From NCBI RefSeq assembly GCF_024498195.1, contig NZ_CP101824.1:248001-312000 (forward strand): 64,000 bases of DNA, in the 5' to 3' direction. Below the pieces are notes generated by a model that saw nothing but the letters and a program-made list of their open reading frames with translations, had not been told where the DNA came from and did no database searches. This document shows, one piece after another, positions 51,267-60,463 of this stretch (position 1 is its first letter; each line of letters opens with the position of its first letter). A program made the position numbers and the translations under genes. The DNA comes from Halovivax cerinus (GTDB lineage Archaea; Halobacteriota; Halobacteria; Halobacteriales; Natrialbaceae).

Positions 51267-53366
51267 ATGGTTGACGGCGCGGCACGATCCCCCGTGTTCT
51301 TCGAGCGAGCAGACTCCACCGTCCGCGTCGGGGACGACATCGAGGGCGCCGAGGTGAGAATCGAGATCGACGGGGAACCGGCGCTCGAGCCGGCGCTTCC
51401 CGACGTGTTTCTGTTTCCAGTCGACGAGGCGGTCTCGGTCGTCGCCTCCCGAATGCGCCTGCACGAAACGTTCGGGCAAACGGTCTGGGACCGGGACGGA
51501 AACCGGGTCGGTCTCATCGCGGACGGTCTCGACGACCTCCCGCGAGGGACGTACCACGCGTCGATCACCGGCGCGGTGAAGATCCACCTCCGGTTCGAGG
51601 GCGCGGTGGACACGGCCGAGGAGTACTTCGACGAGGCGGGCCATTCGATCGTCGAGTTGCGCTTCGACGAGCCGACGTCCGTAGCGATCGGTGCCCGCTC
51701 GTTCCGATCGTTTCCGTCGGCGACGATCACGGTCCCCGACGAACCCGAGTCGCTGCTCTCCGCCCTCCCGTACCTGTCGTCGTCGATCAAGGAGTTTACC
51801 TGCGAGCGGTCCTGGCCGACGCTCAGGCAACACCCGCCGGCGATCGAACGCGGCGACCGGCTGGACGTCCCGCCGGAACTCCGGCTCCCGGAGACAGGCG
51901 TCGAAATTCGCGTCCCGGCGACCTACGAACACTGCTACCAGGTGGCACCGCTCGCGTTCTACCTAGGAGCGGATCTCTGCGTCGGTGACGTACCCACGCT
52001 CGTCCTCGAGAACGGCCACGTCGAACCGCTCGCGACGGGTCGAGCGAGCCTGTCTGAGTGCGTCGGCGACCTCCTCGGTCGATGTCTGTTGCTCGACTCG
52101 CTGGTACGGAAAGCGGGCTATAAACCGATGGAGAACGCCGAATACGACCAGCTAGCGCCGGAGTTGCCGTTCTATCCACCCAATCTGTACGACGTCCCCC
52201 TGGCGGATCAGTTACTCGAGTACCTCGAGGTACCCCACGACGTGCTCGCTCCCTACGTGCCACGCTGGCCGAAGCGAGCCGTCTTGCGGCCGACAATCGC
52301 CGACGTCGCGTGTCTCCCCTCGCTGTTACACGAACTCGCCCGTATCGACGTCGCCCCGTCGGCCGAGCGCGTTCATCCGACGATCTCGGACGGCGAGCGT
52401 GGGGAAACACGCCGGGATCGGAACCGAGAGGCCCAGCGATCGGCCGCGCTCCTGACCGCACACACGTTCCCGGAACCGGTGTCGGGAAGCTGTCGGTTGT
52501 ATCCGGACGCGATGAAGCGGGCGCCGACCGTCGAACGGCCCGCCCCAGACTGTGCGCACCTCACCCTCGCGACGGACGACCCGGATCGGGCGCGAGCGTT
52601 TCACCGGTTCGCCGACCGCATCCGCCACGAGACGACGATATCGGTGCTCGAAGCGCCCGCGGCGTCGACGCTTCGCGAGGCGCTCTGTGCCGACCGAACG
52701 GCCCTGTACTGCGAACTCGCGACGAACGGAGACGGAATACGCTGTTCCGACCGGCGGCTCCGATTCGATACGCTACAGGACGTCGAATCTCCGGTCGTCT
52801 GGCTCGCCGGGGCGCCGCCCGGGGCAACCGGAGATTCCCTCGTCTCCAGCGGCGCGATCGCGGTCGTACTCACTGACGACGCGCCGGACGGGACGACGAT
52901 TTGCGGAACGTTCACCCAGTTGCTCGCGGGATTCTCCGTCGCGGACGCGGTGTACACGGCCGACGTCGACCGCGAGGTCGCCGTCCGGTTCGTCGGCGAC
53001 GCCTCCGTGACGGTGGTTCGCCACGTCTGCAAGTCGCCGGCGGTGTTCGACGTCAGTTCGATCGGGGACGACCGCTACGCGTTTACGATTCGAAGTTATC
53101 CCACCGACGTCGTCCGGCAAGGAGCGGCCATCGAGCCCCTCAGCCCCGACGACGTCATCGGCCGGGTCTTGGCGGAGTGCAACCACGACGGGAACTGGCT
53201 CGTTGGCACCGACGCGGAACAGGCGCTTCCGATCACGACGGAGGAAGTCGCGGCCCTGATCGACGACGACGGCTTTTCCGTCCGCCTCGACGGGCGTCTC
53301 GTGGTCGCCGACGACGCGTCCGAACGGGACCGACAAGAGGTCGTTCGCGAGAGGAACCCCGGCTGA
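51267..53366 (+). CDS. Large protein A, possible degenerate CHAT domain
   Basis: A 699-aa soluble protein, one of two tandem paralogues. The N-terminal ~190 aa are a beta-rich domain (ADSTVRVGDDIEGAEVRIEI). A middle part has conserved YEHCYQVAPLAFYLGADL and PPNLYDVPLADQLLEYLEV. The last ~250 aa show the order of a CHAT (caspase-like) domain: TALYCELATNGDGIRC (where H-x-x-x-HG would be), VVWLAGAPPG (~509, where the catalytic NAC would be), SSGAIAVVL, then GFSVADAVY and RFVGDASVTV, which match the usual CHAT ending. The catalytic His and Cys look replaced. The CHAT reading is inference. The ATG at 51267 follows AT-rich TATATTTAATCAT (51236-51248), a good TATA site. Confidence 0.7.
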   Translation: MVDGAARSPVFFERADSTVRVGDDIEGAEVRIEIDGEPALEPALPDVFLFPVDEAVSVVASRMRLHETFGQTVWDRDGNRVGLIADGLDDLPRGTYHASITGAVKIHLRFEGAVDTAEEYFDEAGHSIVELRFDEPTSVAIGARSFRSFPSATITVPDEPESLLSALPYLSSSIKEFTCERSWPTLRQHPPAIERGDRLDVPPELRLPETGVEIRVPATYEHCYQVAPLAFYLGADLCVGDVPTLVLENGHVEPLATGRASLSECVGDLLGRCLLLDSLVRKAGYKPMENAEYDQLAPELPFYPPNLYDVPLADQLLEYLEVPHDVLAPYVPRWPKRAVLRPTIADVACLPSLLHELARIDVAPSAERVHPTISDGERGETRRDRNREAQRSAALLTAHTFPEPVSGSCRLYPDAMKRAPTVERPAPDCAHLTLATDDPDRARAFHRFADRIRHETTISVLEAPAASTLREALCADRTALYCELATNGDGIRCSDRRLRFDTLQDVESPVVWLAGAPPGATGDSLVSSGAIAVVLTDDAPDGTTICGTFTQLLAGFSVADAVYTADVDREVAVRFVGDASVTVVRHVCKSPAVFDVSSIGDDRYAFTIRSYPTDVVRQGAAIEPLSPDDVIGRVLAECNHDGNWLVGTDAEQALPITTEEVAALIDDDGFSVRLDGRLVVADDASERDRQEVVRERNPG

Positions 53367-53527
53367 CAGTCCAAGGTCGCGACGGCGGCCGAGCGTCGAG
53401 GAGCGGGCAGCGGTCGACTGCGGGTCGTGCGTCCGAACACGGGGGCCGGCCACGACGGTGCGGTTCGATCGGCCGCGGTCGGAGCGGCACCGATATATTC
53501 CGTTCGGACGAACGGTCGACAGAGCCG

Positions 53528-55636
53528 ATGACTCGCAGTCCCCACTCACCCGTCTCCTTCGACCGGGACGGCTCGACCGTCCGCGTCGCGGACGACCTGG
53601 AGGGCGCCGAGGTGACCATCGAGATCGACGGCGATCCGACACTCACGCCGGCGCTTCCCGACGTGTTCCTGTTTCCGGTCGACGAGGCGGTCTCGGTCAC
53701 CGTCTCCCGACTCCGCGTGTGCGGGGCGTTCGGTCGGTCGCTCTGGGACGCAGAGGGTAAGCCGGTCGAGAACCTCACGACAGCGCACACCTCCCTCCCG
53801 AGGGCGACGTACCACGCGTCGATCACCGGTTCGGTGAAGCTCCACCTCCGGATCGAGGACGCGATGGTTCGGGCCGAGGAGTACCTCGACGACGCGGACC
53901 GATCCATCGTCGAGATGCACTTCGACGAGCCGACGTCGGTGGCCATCGGCGCCCGCTCGCTCCGATCGCACCCTTCGTCGGCGATCACGGTTCCCGACGA
54001 TCCGGAGGCGCTGCTCGAGGCGCTTCCGTACCTGGCGTCCTCGATCAAGGAGTTTACCCCCGAGTGTTCGTGGCCGACGCTCAGGCAACACCCGCCGGCG
54101 ATCGAGCGGGGCGACCGCCTCTCGATCCCGCCGGACGTGCGACGCCCGGAGACGGGCGTCGAGATTCGCCTCCCACCCACCTACGAACACTGCTACACCG
54201 TCGCACCGCTCGCATTCTACCTCGGTGCGGATCTCGTCGCCGGCGACGCACCCGCGCTCGTCCTCGAAAACGGCCACGTCGAACCGCTCGAGACGACGGA
54301 GGCGTCGCTGTCCGAGCGGGTCACTGACGTCCTCGGCCGGTGTCTACTGCTCGATTCTCTGGTTCGGGAGGCCGGCTACCAGACGGTCGGAAACGCCGAG
54401 TACGATCACCTGGCACCGCAACTGCCGTTCTACCCGCCGAACCTGTACGACCTCTCGCCGTCGGAACGGTTACTCGAGTATCTCGACGTGGCGCACGAGG
54501 TGCTCTCGCCGTATCGTCCGCGCTGGCCGAAACGGGCCGTCCTGCGGCCGGATCCGGCCGACGCCGTGTGTCTGCCCGGGCTGTTGCACGAGCTCGCACG
54601 AATCGACGTCGCTCGGTCGCCGGACGCCGTTCCCCCGACGGTGACCACCGACGAGGATGCGGTCGTCGGATGCGATGGAAACGCGGGTGCGAGACGGCCG
54701 GACGCCCTCCTAACCGCCCACACGTTTCCGGCGTCGGTGACCGGAACCTGCCGGCTCCGGGCGGAGGCGATGCAACTGGCACCCACTATCGAACGACCCA
54801 CTCCCGACCGTGCCCACCTCACGCTCGCGACGGACGATCCGGAGCGGGCCGGCGCATTCCGGCGATTCGCCGACCGTCTTTCCGACGAGACGACGATCTC
54901 GGTGCTCGAACGGCCCACGGCGTCGACGCTTTGCGAGGCGCTTTGTGACGAGCGAACCGCCCTCTACTGCGAACAACCGGCCAGCGAGGACGGGATCCGC
55001 TGTGCAGACCGGACGCTACGCCTCGGCGAGGTGGGGGACGTCGCGACCCCGGTCGTCTGGCTCGCCGACGCCGCGTCCGGGAGTGACGGCGATACGCTCG
55101 TCTCCGCAGGCGCCGTCGCCGTCGCGTCCACCGCCGGTGTCCCCGACCGTGAGCGGGTCTGCGGAGCGCTCGCTCAACTCCTCGGAGGGTTTTCCGTCGC
55201 GGACGCGGTGTACACGGCCGGCGTCGATCGCGACGTCGACGTCCGGTTCGTCGGCGACGCCTCCGTGACGGTCGTTCGTAGCGTAAACAGTGCCCCGACG
55301 ATGATCGACCTTGCCACAGTCGATTCGGATCGGTTCACCCTCACTCTCAAGAACTATCCCACCGGCGTTCTCCGGCAGGGCTCGACCGTCCGGCACGTCG
55401 GGTCGGACGACCCCGTCGGACGGATCGTCGAGGAGTGTCTCCGCGAGGGACACCGACTGATCGGTACGATCGCAGCGCAGCCGTCGTCGCTCACGGCGGC
55501 CGAGGTCGCATCACTCGTCGCCGAGGGCGACTTCGCCGTCCGTCTCGATGGGCGGTTGCTGGTCGGTACCGGAGAACTCCCCGGTGCCGACGGTTCCGGG
55601 CGCGACCGAGCGAGATCGGGTGTGAGCAGGCGCTGA
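53528..55636 (+). CDS. Large protein B, tandem paralogue of A
   Basis: A 702-aa protein colinear with the one at 51267 through its whole length, with strong identity in YEHCYTVAPLAFYLGADL, the PFYPPNLYDL block, RPRWPKRAVLRP and the C-terminal CHAT-like segment (VVWLADAASG at ~509, GGFSVADAVY, RFVGDASVTVV). The catalytic-looking His/Cys positions are again not conserved. It starts with ATG 160 nt after its sister and shares no operon overlap, though cotranscription is possible. No export signal. Function unknown. Confidence 0.72.
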   Translation: MTRSPHSPVSFDRDGSTVRVADDLEGAEVTIEIDGDPTLTPALPDVFLFPVDEAVSVTVSRLRVCGAFGRSLWDAEGKPVENLTTAHTSLPRATYHASITGSVKLHLRIEDAMVRAEEYLDDADRSIVEMHFDEPTSVAIGARSLRSHPSSAITVPDDPEALLEALPYLASSIKEFTPECSWPTLRQHPPAIERGDRLSIPPDVRRPETGVEIRLPPTYEHCYTVAPLAFYLGADLVAGDAPALVLENGHVEPLETTEASLSERVTDVLGRCLLLDSLVREAGYQTVGNAEYDHLAPQLPFYPPNLYDLSPSERLLEYLDVAHEVLSPYRPRWPKRAVLRPDPADAVCLPGLLHELARIDVARSPDAVPPTVTTDEDAVVGCDGNAGARRPDALLTAHTFPASVTGTCRLRAEAMQLAPTIERPTPDRAHLTLATDDPERAGAFRRFADRLSDETTISVLERPTASTLCEALCDERTALYCEQPASEDGIRCADRTLRLGEVGDVATPVVWLADAASGSDGDTLVSAGAVAVASTAGVPDRERVCGALAQLLGGFSVADAVYTAGVDRDVDVRFVGDASVTVVRSVNSAPTMIDLATVDSDRFTLTLKNYPTGVLRQGSTVRHVGSDDPVGRIVEECLREGHRLIGTIAAQPSSLTAAEVASLVAEGDFAVRLDGRLLVGTGELPGADGSGRDRARSGVSRR

Positions 55637-55727
55637 CGCCCGTCGAGCCGTCGACCTGGTACGCCTGCGGCGCTAACGCGTTCGTGCGTCCGTCGATTCG
55701 TGCGCCCGTCGATTTCTGGGCCGGCCC

Positions 55728-56087
55728 CTACAGAGAGAAAGAAGACTCGAATTCCGGGTCGATCTGGAGGATCGACGCGATGGCAGGCGCAGTGCGGTCG
55801 AAGCGCTCCGTCGGCATCACCTGCCAATCATCGGTGTCGTACTCGACGAATCCAGCATCTGCGAGTTTCGGGAGGTGTGCGTGTACGAGTGAGATCTCGA
55901 TACGGTTCGTCGTCTCGCCGGAGACCGAGGCGGGATCGACGTGATGATTGTGTTCGACGATCGCGTCCACGAGACGGTCGATCGACAGCGACTCCTGGTG
56001 ATCGATCAGTTCCGCGAGAACGATGCGACGGTGTGCATCCGTACAGAGTTCGAGAGCGGCGTCGAACTCGTTGTAGGTCCCAACCAT
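55728..56087 (-). CDS. DUF7344-like winged-helix protein
   Basis: A 119-aa protein: FDAALELCTDAHRRIVLAEL starts a winged-helix typical of haloarchaeal DUF7344 regulators, with LVHAHLPKLADAGFVEYDTD as the wing/recognition part. The first ~20 aa and last ~20 aa are tails. Likely a DNA-binding regulator. Convergent with protein B, 91 nt between. Confidence 0.85.
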   Translation of the reverse strand: MVGTYNEFDAALELCTDAHRRIVLAELIDHQESLSIDRLVDAIVEHNHHVDPASVSGETTNRIEISLVHAHLPKLADAGFVEYDTDDWQVMPTERFDRTAPAIASILQIDPEFESSFSL

Positions 56088-56143
56088 ACCCGGTATACGG
56101 TATCGAGGGGGTTCGTCACTGCTTTTGAGTATCCAACCCGTTT

Positions 56144-56809
56144 TTACGTGACAGAATCCATCGGTCGCAAATCTGGAAGCGTCTCTCCGAGAATGTGACT
56201 GATTCCCCGCCTGAGTCGGGACGCGACGGCCTGGTGTGAGATGTCGAGTTCCTCGCCGAGGTCCGTCATCGTCACGTCTCGCGGCGTATTGAAGTATCCT
56301 CGCTCGAACGCGAGGACGAGCGCCTCCCGCTGTGCGTCCGTGAGTCCGACTTCGGCCTCGGCGTCGATCGGCGTGAGCGAGTGGAGTTTCGTGAGCGTGA
56401 TCGGGATGTCGCGCTCACGACAGCCCCTCTGGAACGAGGCGATATCCTCCCGATCGTCGCCCCTGACGTCGAAGTGCCACTCTGTGGACGTCCCCTCTGC
56501 CGAGATAAGCGGGACGCCCGTCTCCATCAGCGTTTGCAAGATGCCGTCGTACTCGAGACTCCACTCGACGCGCAGCAGGTGCTGGTTCTCGACGGAATCG
56601 ACGTATCGGATCGCTTCGACGCCGGGGTGATCGTCGAACGCGCCCTCGACGTCGTCGACGTCGGTCCCCCGAACCCAGAAGTAGGGGATCACGACGTCGT
56701 TCGCCGGGATGATTCGCTCCAGCTGGACCGTCACTCCCGGGAGCCGTTCGAAGATCGTTCCCAGCGGGAACTGCTCTGCCGGAACGGTGACCGTCGCTTC
56801 GGTGGCCAT
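56144..56809 (-). CDS. HTH-10 (Bat-type) transcriptional regulator 2
   Basis: A 221-aa Bat-like regulator. N-terminal sensor half (TVTVPAEQFPLGTIFERLPG), then the HTH-10: LTDAQREALVLAFERGYFNT, PRDVTMTDLGEELDISHQAV with ASRLRRGISH as recognition helix. Targets unknown. The frame stays open upstream to 57118, but that part is antisense to the TrmB gene; the ATG at 56809 is natural. About 70 nt separate it from the TrmB gene on the same strand. Confidence 0.92.
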   Translation of the reverse strand: MATEATVTVPAEQFPLGTIFERLPGVTVQLERIIPANDVVIPYFWVRGTDVDDVEGAFDDHPGVEAIRYVDSVENQHLLRVEWSLEYDGILQTLMETGVPLISAEGTSTEWHFDVRGDDREDIASFQRGCRERDIPITLTKLHSLTPIDAEAEVGLTDAQREALVLAFERGYFNTPRDVTMTDLGEELDISHQAVASRLRRGISHILGETLPDLRPMDSVT

Positions 56810-56880
56810 GCCCGAATCACCGCTCGCTAGAGGTATAGGGTTGGTGCCGCCCCAACCCGGTCGAACCGTGCCGAGCGCCA

Positions 56881-57720
56881 TCACGACCCGTCCGCCGGCG
56901 ACGCCCCCGGGTCGTCGATCGGCAAGAGCCCGGTGGCCATCAACCGCCGCGCGATGACGACGATGCCGTTGTCGAAGCCGCCGCCGTAGACGGCCTGTTC
57001 GTGAGCACCCAGTGACCCACCACGCCCGGTGAACGAACTCACGAGGATCGTGTTTCGGTCGACGAGGAGGAGCCGACCGATCTTCGTGTCGTCGGCGTCC
57101 GGCGTCCCACGGAGCCACTCGAGACCGGAGACGAAGACGTTGGCCTCGGGGAGGCGCGCCTGGATCGTCTCCTCGAGGCCGCCCGATATCGTACCGAGGA
57201 GAACCGTGACGCCCCGCTGCTGGGCGAGACGGATCCGCTCTACCAGGTCGTCGGCGACGATCGACTCGTGGCCGATGACGAGGACGATCTCGTCGTCGGC
57301 GTCGTCCAGCAACTGGCTCGTCCGGTTCGCGATGGCTCGTTCGCCCGATAGTGCCCAGATCTCCTGCGAGATCGTCTCCGAGTCGCTCGCAGCAACCGGT
57401 TCGAGCCGACGAAGCGACGCCGCGAGTCGCTCCGCCCGGGACTCGTACGTCGACCGGAGGGTCTCGGCGGCCTCGTCGATCGGAACGGCGCGAAACCGCT
57501 GAGGATTCGCGTGTTGCACCTCGACGAGCCCGGACTTCTCCAGGACGCGGATCGCGTCGTACACCCTGGTCCGGGGGACCTCCGAGTGCTCGCTCACGTC
57601 CCTCGCCGTCCCGTCACGCGGCAGTCGGATCAGGGTGACGAACGCCCTGGCCTCGTACTCTTTGAGTCCCAGTTCCTGTAACAGTTCGACTGCCTGCTGC
57701 TGATTCGATAGATCCTCCAT
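56881..57720 (-). CDS. TrmB-family transcriptional regulator
   Basis: A 279-aa protein. AVELLQELGLKEYEARAFVT starts the TrmB HTH, PRTRVYDAIRVLEKSGLVEV is the recognition/wing part, and the C-terminal ~150 aa are a sensor (EIVLVIGHESIVADDLVERI). TrmB-like proteins bind sugars or other effectors and control metabolic or envelope genes. The ATG at 57720 is chosen over 57729. Its promoter lies in the long gap to the right. Confidence 0.92.
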   Translation of the reverse strand: MEDLSNQQQAVELLQELGLKEYEARAFVTLIRLPRDGTARDVSEHSEVPRTRVYDAIRVLEKSGLVEVQHANPQRFRAVPIDEAAETLRSTYESRAERLAASLRRLEPVAASDSETISQEIWALSGERAIANRTSQLLDDADDEIVLVIGHESIVADDLVERIRLAQQRGVTVLLGTISGGLEETIQARLPEANVFVSGLEWLRGTPDADDTKIGRLLLVDRNTILVSSFTGRGGSLGAHEQAVYGGGFDNGIVVIARRLMATGLLPIDDPGASPADGS

Positions 57721-58261
57721 GGGTCCCAACCCGGGCTACCGATCGTCGATAGCTCGTTCGACGAAACAACCTCCAGCGGAAAGACGTTTCCCTTCTGCCT
57801 CTTCGTCGGCCGGACGCCCGTCCGTCGGAGACGAGCCTGGCGCACTCGACTGCACCGGGTCGAACGGACAGACCATGAGAGTCGGTCGGACTCGATAGAT
57901 CGACGGGCAGCATCGTTCACTCACTTAATCACAACAAAGATATATGGCCACCCTTCGAACTGGTACCTGGCGCACGTCAGCAGCTGGGTCCCAACCACAC
58001 TGTCGGCGTGCGTCGAGCCGGCATCACGTCGGCTTTTCCCTGCCAGATACGTCGTCCATGAGCTCCCGCTCGATCGGACAACCCCCACGACCCGAACGCG
58101 ACAGGACCACGACAAGTCAGTCACTCGTTTTATCACGACAAGGAAGCGTCCCTGGCAGATACCCCTGTCACGTCACTGATAGGGACGGCCCATCGGGTAC
58201 ATCGCACTGGGGACTTGGACGGGTCCCCACGCCCAACCGACGACGTACGAAACCGCGGTGA
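57721..58261. other. 540-nt regulatory gap upstream of TrmB gene
   Basis: No gene is convincing here. A 23-nt motif occurs twice in the same direction: TCACTCACTTAATCACAACA at 57917 and TCACTCGTTTTATCACGACA at 58121 (5 differences over 23 nt). Both contain a TATA-like core (TTAATC, TTTATC). AGATATATGG at 57938 is another TATA-like site. The two copies may be paired promoter/operator elements for TrmB and the HalOD1 remnant. Confidence 0.5.
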
Positions 58262-58492
58262 CAGTCACTTACAGGGACGAATACGGACGACGAGGATGCG
58301 TCGAACACGCCGTCTCCGGCCGAGGAGTCGACGCCGTCCGAGCGGCGAGTCGAGGTGAGAGCGTCGGATCGAAAACCCCACGTCGCGGTCGTCGACACCG
58401 TCGCCACGCTGCTCTGCACGGCTCCGCTCGACGTGACGCCGGTACACGAGACGGTCGACGTCGACGCGCTCGACGAACTCGCATCGGAACAC
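58262..58492 (+). pseudogene. Truncated HalOD1-domain gene remnant
   Basis: In this frame the DNA reads TGTNTDDEDASNTPSPAEES, then RRVEVRASDRKPHVAVVDTV and ATLLCTAPLDVTPVHETVDV followed by DALDELASEHSE. This is the first half of a HalOD1 output domain (order: VVDTVA, PLDxxPVxETVDxDALDEL). The second half (the FxYxGxxVTVD part) is absent; instead the frame runs antisense into the membrane-protein gene that stops at 58493. The only start is a GTG at 58355, after the acidic part. I regard it as a broken remnant. Confidence 0.55.
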
Positions 58493-59086
58493 TCAGAGTT
58501 GCCAGCGGAGACCGGTCATCATCAGGATGATAGCGAGCATCAACACGGTCTGGACCAGCCCCCACTGGACGGTCCGCCCGAACAGCGCGTCGATCCGATT
58601 GGCGTCGGGATCGGGCATCGAGAGTTCCACGGCTAGCCTGGTCGTCAGGAAGTGGATCGGTCCGAACCCGACGGCCAGCATGGCGATCCCGATTCCGAGC
58701 GAGCCCCACAGCCAGACGGACGGATCCGCCCAGTAGCCCATCAGTTCGGCCAGGGCGATCCCGGAACCGACGACGCCGAGGCTCAGTGGCTCGGCGACGA
58801 CGACCAGCTTCGGCACGAGTGTCGCGTTCACGGCCGCGGCGGCGTCGTCCGAAACCGATTCGAGCGACGGCCCGAGGACGAACTTGAAGAAGAAGTCGAG
58901 TCCGAACCAGAAGGCGCCGAGGGCGACGTGGACGTAGAACAGGCCGCGCGGGTCGCCGGAGAGGTAGGCGACGAGCGGCGCTCCCAGGAAGACGACGGCG
59001 GCGATCCCCGCGAAGCGTTCGCTCGCGGCGTCGAACAGGACTCCCAGTTCCTCGCGGTGGGTCGACGGGCGGTCGATCGTCGACAT
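58493..59086 (-). CDS. Five-helix membrane protein
   Basis: A 197-aa protein with about five membrane helices (IAAVVFLGAPLVAYLSG, GLFYVHVALGAFWFGLDFFF, LVVVAEPLSLGVVGSGIALA, WLWGSLGIGIAMLAVGFG, VQTVLMLAIILMMTG). Two conserved-looking His (YVHVALG, GPIHFLTT) might hold haem or metal, as in small cytochrome-like or CopD-like proteins. The start MSTIDRPSTHR at 59086 is natural. Its end abuts the HalOD1 remnant, marking a likely deletion junction. Function unknown. Confidence 0.78.
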   Translation of the reverse strand: MSTIDRPSTHREELGVLFDAASERFAGIAAVVFLGAPLVAYLSGDPRGLFYVHVALGAFWFGLDFFFKFVLGPSLESVSDDAAAAVNATLVPKLVVVAEPLSLGVVGSGIALAELMGYWADPSVWLWGSLGIGIAMLAVGFGPIHFLTTRLAVELSMPDPDANRIDALFGRTVQWGLVQTVLMLAIILMMTGLRWQL

Positions 59087-59684
59087 GGTCAATCCTCCGG
59101 ATCGAATTCGTCGGTGGCTTCGAACCGGCCGGTGCACCCGTCGGTCGGCGAGCGGGTCCGACGACGCGTTTCGTCCGCAGAGACACGATCTCGGCTCGCG
59201 AGCGGTACGACTGCCGGTCGGCACCTCGACGGGCCACTATCGATCGAGACGGCCGTGCGACGAAGTATCATCGGTCCGCACGGTGGTTGCGAATGACGGA
59301 TACTGAAACTGATGCTCGCGGTGAGTGCTACCGATTCACTGGCGGTGCGTACATCGGGCGGTTATAGCGTCGGTCGCAAGTCGGGCGGATATAGCGTCCG
59401 TCAGGGGTCAAGCGGAGGTGGCGACTCGTCGCGAAGGCGTTCGTCTTTGTCGAGGCAACCAGGTATCGCGGGTCGGCCACGCCACGGTCGACTCGACGGT
59501 CCGGCGCCTGTCTCGCGACCTGCGCCCGGAACACGTCGGCACCAAACGACGCGAAACTGGTTGTCACTCCGACTCTGGCAATCACGCCGGGGACTAGCCA
59601 TCGCGCCGAAACTGGCAATCGCGTCCGCGTCAGGAGCCTATGTGCTGTGTCAGCCGCCGAAAGCGACCGAGACGGGAGTCGACC
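59087..59684. other. Gap without gene, with a 27-nt duplicate
   Basis: About 600 nt. CGGGCGGTTATAGCGTC (59355-59371) recurs as CGGGCGGATATAGCGTC (59382-59398), a 27-nt period with two copies. The frames crossing this gap are arginine-rich and not convincing. Confidence 0.55.
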
Positions 59685-59939
59685 TCAGCCGTCCGATGGG
59701 TCGTCGTCACGCCGGGCGCCAGTCTTCATCCGCCGCGAGAAATTCGAGAGGTTCATCGCCGCGGCGCAGTGCTCACAGCAGAGTCGTTCGGCGTCGGCGT
59801 ACGTCTCCGAGAGCATCTCGGGCACCTCGACGGTGACCCGAAAGAGGAACGGGCGGGCCACGTCACGATCACACCGATAGCACTCGCGGATGCGAGGCGC
59901 CTCGCCGGCCCCGCCGCTCGCCGATTCGACGGATTTCAT
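59685..59939 (-). CDS. Small Cys-pair protein
   Basis: An 84-aa soluble protein with CYRC (residues ~20-23) and CCEHC (54-58), probably one zinc site. The middle (PFLFRVTVEVPEMLSETYAD) is beta/alpha. Haloarchaeal small hypothetical; function unknown. It stands alone, left of the insertion element. Confidence 0.65.
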   Translation of the reverse strand: MKSVESASGGAGEAPRIRECYRCDRDVARPFLFRVTVEVPEMLSETYADAERLCCEHCAAAMNLSNFSRRMKTGARRDDDPSDG

Positions 59940-60463
59940 CCGAGATCACCGCGGCAAGATTCCGCTGGCCACCCGAGTGATCTCGGCCCCCAATCCCGAG
60001 AATCGAAAGTCAGCGACGGATAGCGTTTCAACTCTCTAGACCGAGAGCGGGCGAGACCTTTTTGTCGTGGTGGTGTGTACGCAATCATGGCTGCCAGAAA
60101 CCCCGTGAAGGGTTCTTGGAAGCCACGTCTCGGGTGCTACTACACCCGGGGCATTTCTACCCCCAGCGGAGCGCGTGGCTTCCGTGCGGGTAATTGACGT
60201 GATAGGTAATATAGTTACTGGTGAGTGTGTAGAATCAATATATTTTCCCGAGTATATTACAGTGGATGAATGACGATTCTCCAATCGCTCTGTGAGCAAG
60301 AAGATACTCGGCGCTGCAACTCGCGTGCGTCAAATCCGGGTCTGGCTCATCGCTCCGAACGTCCGTTCGTGTCGCTGCAGTTCACTATTCGTGGTTCCCG
60401 TTTCACTCCGAACCACGCAACGTTCGTCGCAGAAAGCCTAGGCCGGGATACCAACTGCCCCGT
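59940..60463. other. Gap between small gene and tnpB, likely element end
   Basis: No gene. The gap turns AT-rich from 60200. It holds a structured block at 60097-60183 and the 8-bp inverted repeat GTAATATA (60206-60213) / TATATTAC (60253-60260). As tnpB is on the minus strand, this is where the element's right end and guide-type RNA should lie. Confidence 0.5.
60097..60183 (-). ncRNA. Candidate structured RNA / element end downstream of tnpB
   Basis: GGAAGCCACG (60118-60127) and CGTGGCTTCC (60174-60183) form a perfect 10-bp stem. Inside it CGGGTG (60131) pairs with CACCCG (60143). Just beyond, AACCC (60099) pairs with GGGTT (60110). Such nested hairpins at the 3' side of tnpB are expected for a TnpB guide RNA, although the distance of ~280 nt from the stop is somewhat long. 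Not proven to be transcribed. Confidence 0.4.

Noticed and set aside
57736-57924. 62-aa minus-strand frame upstream of the TrmB gene
   Set aside because: Contains a plausible-looking MVCPFDPVQSS start but no recognisable domain; lies in the promoter gap. Left unannotated.
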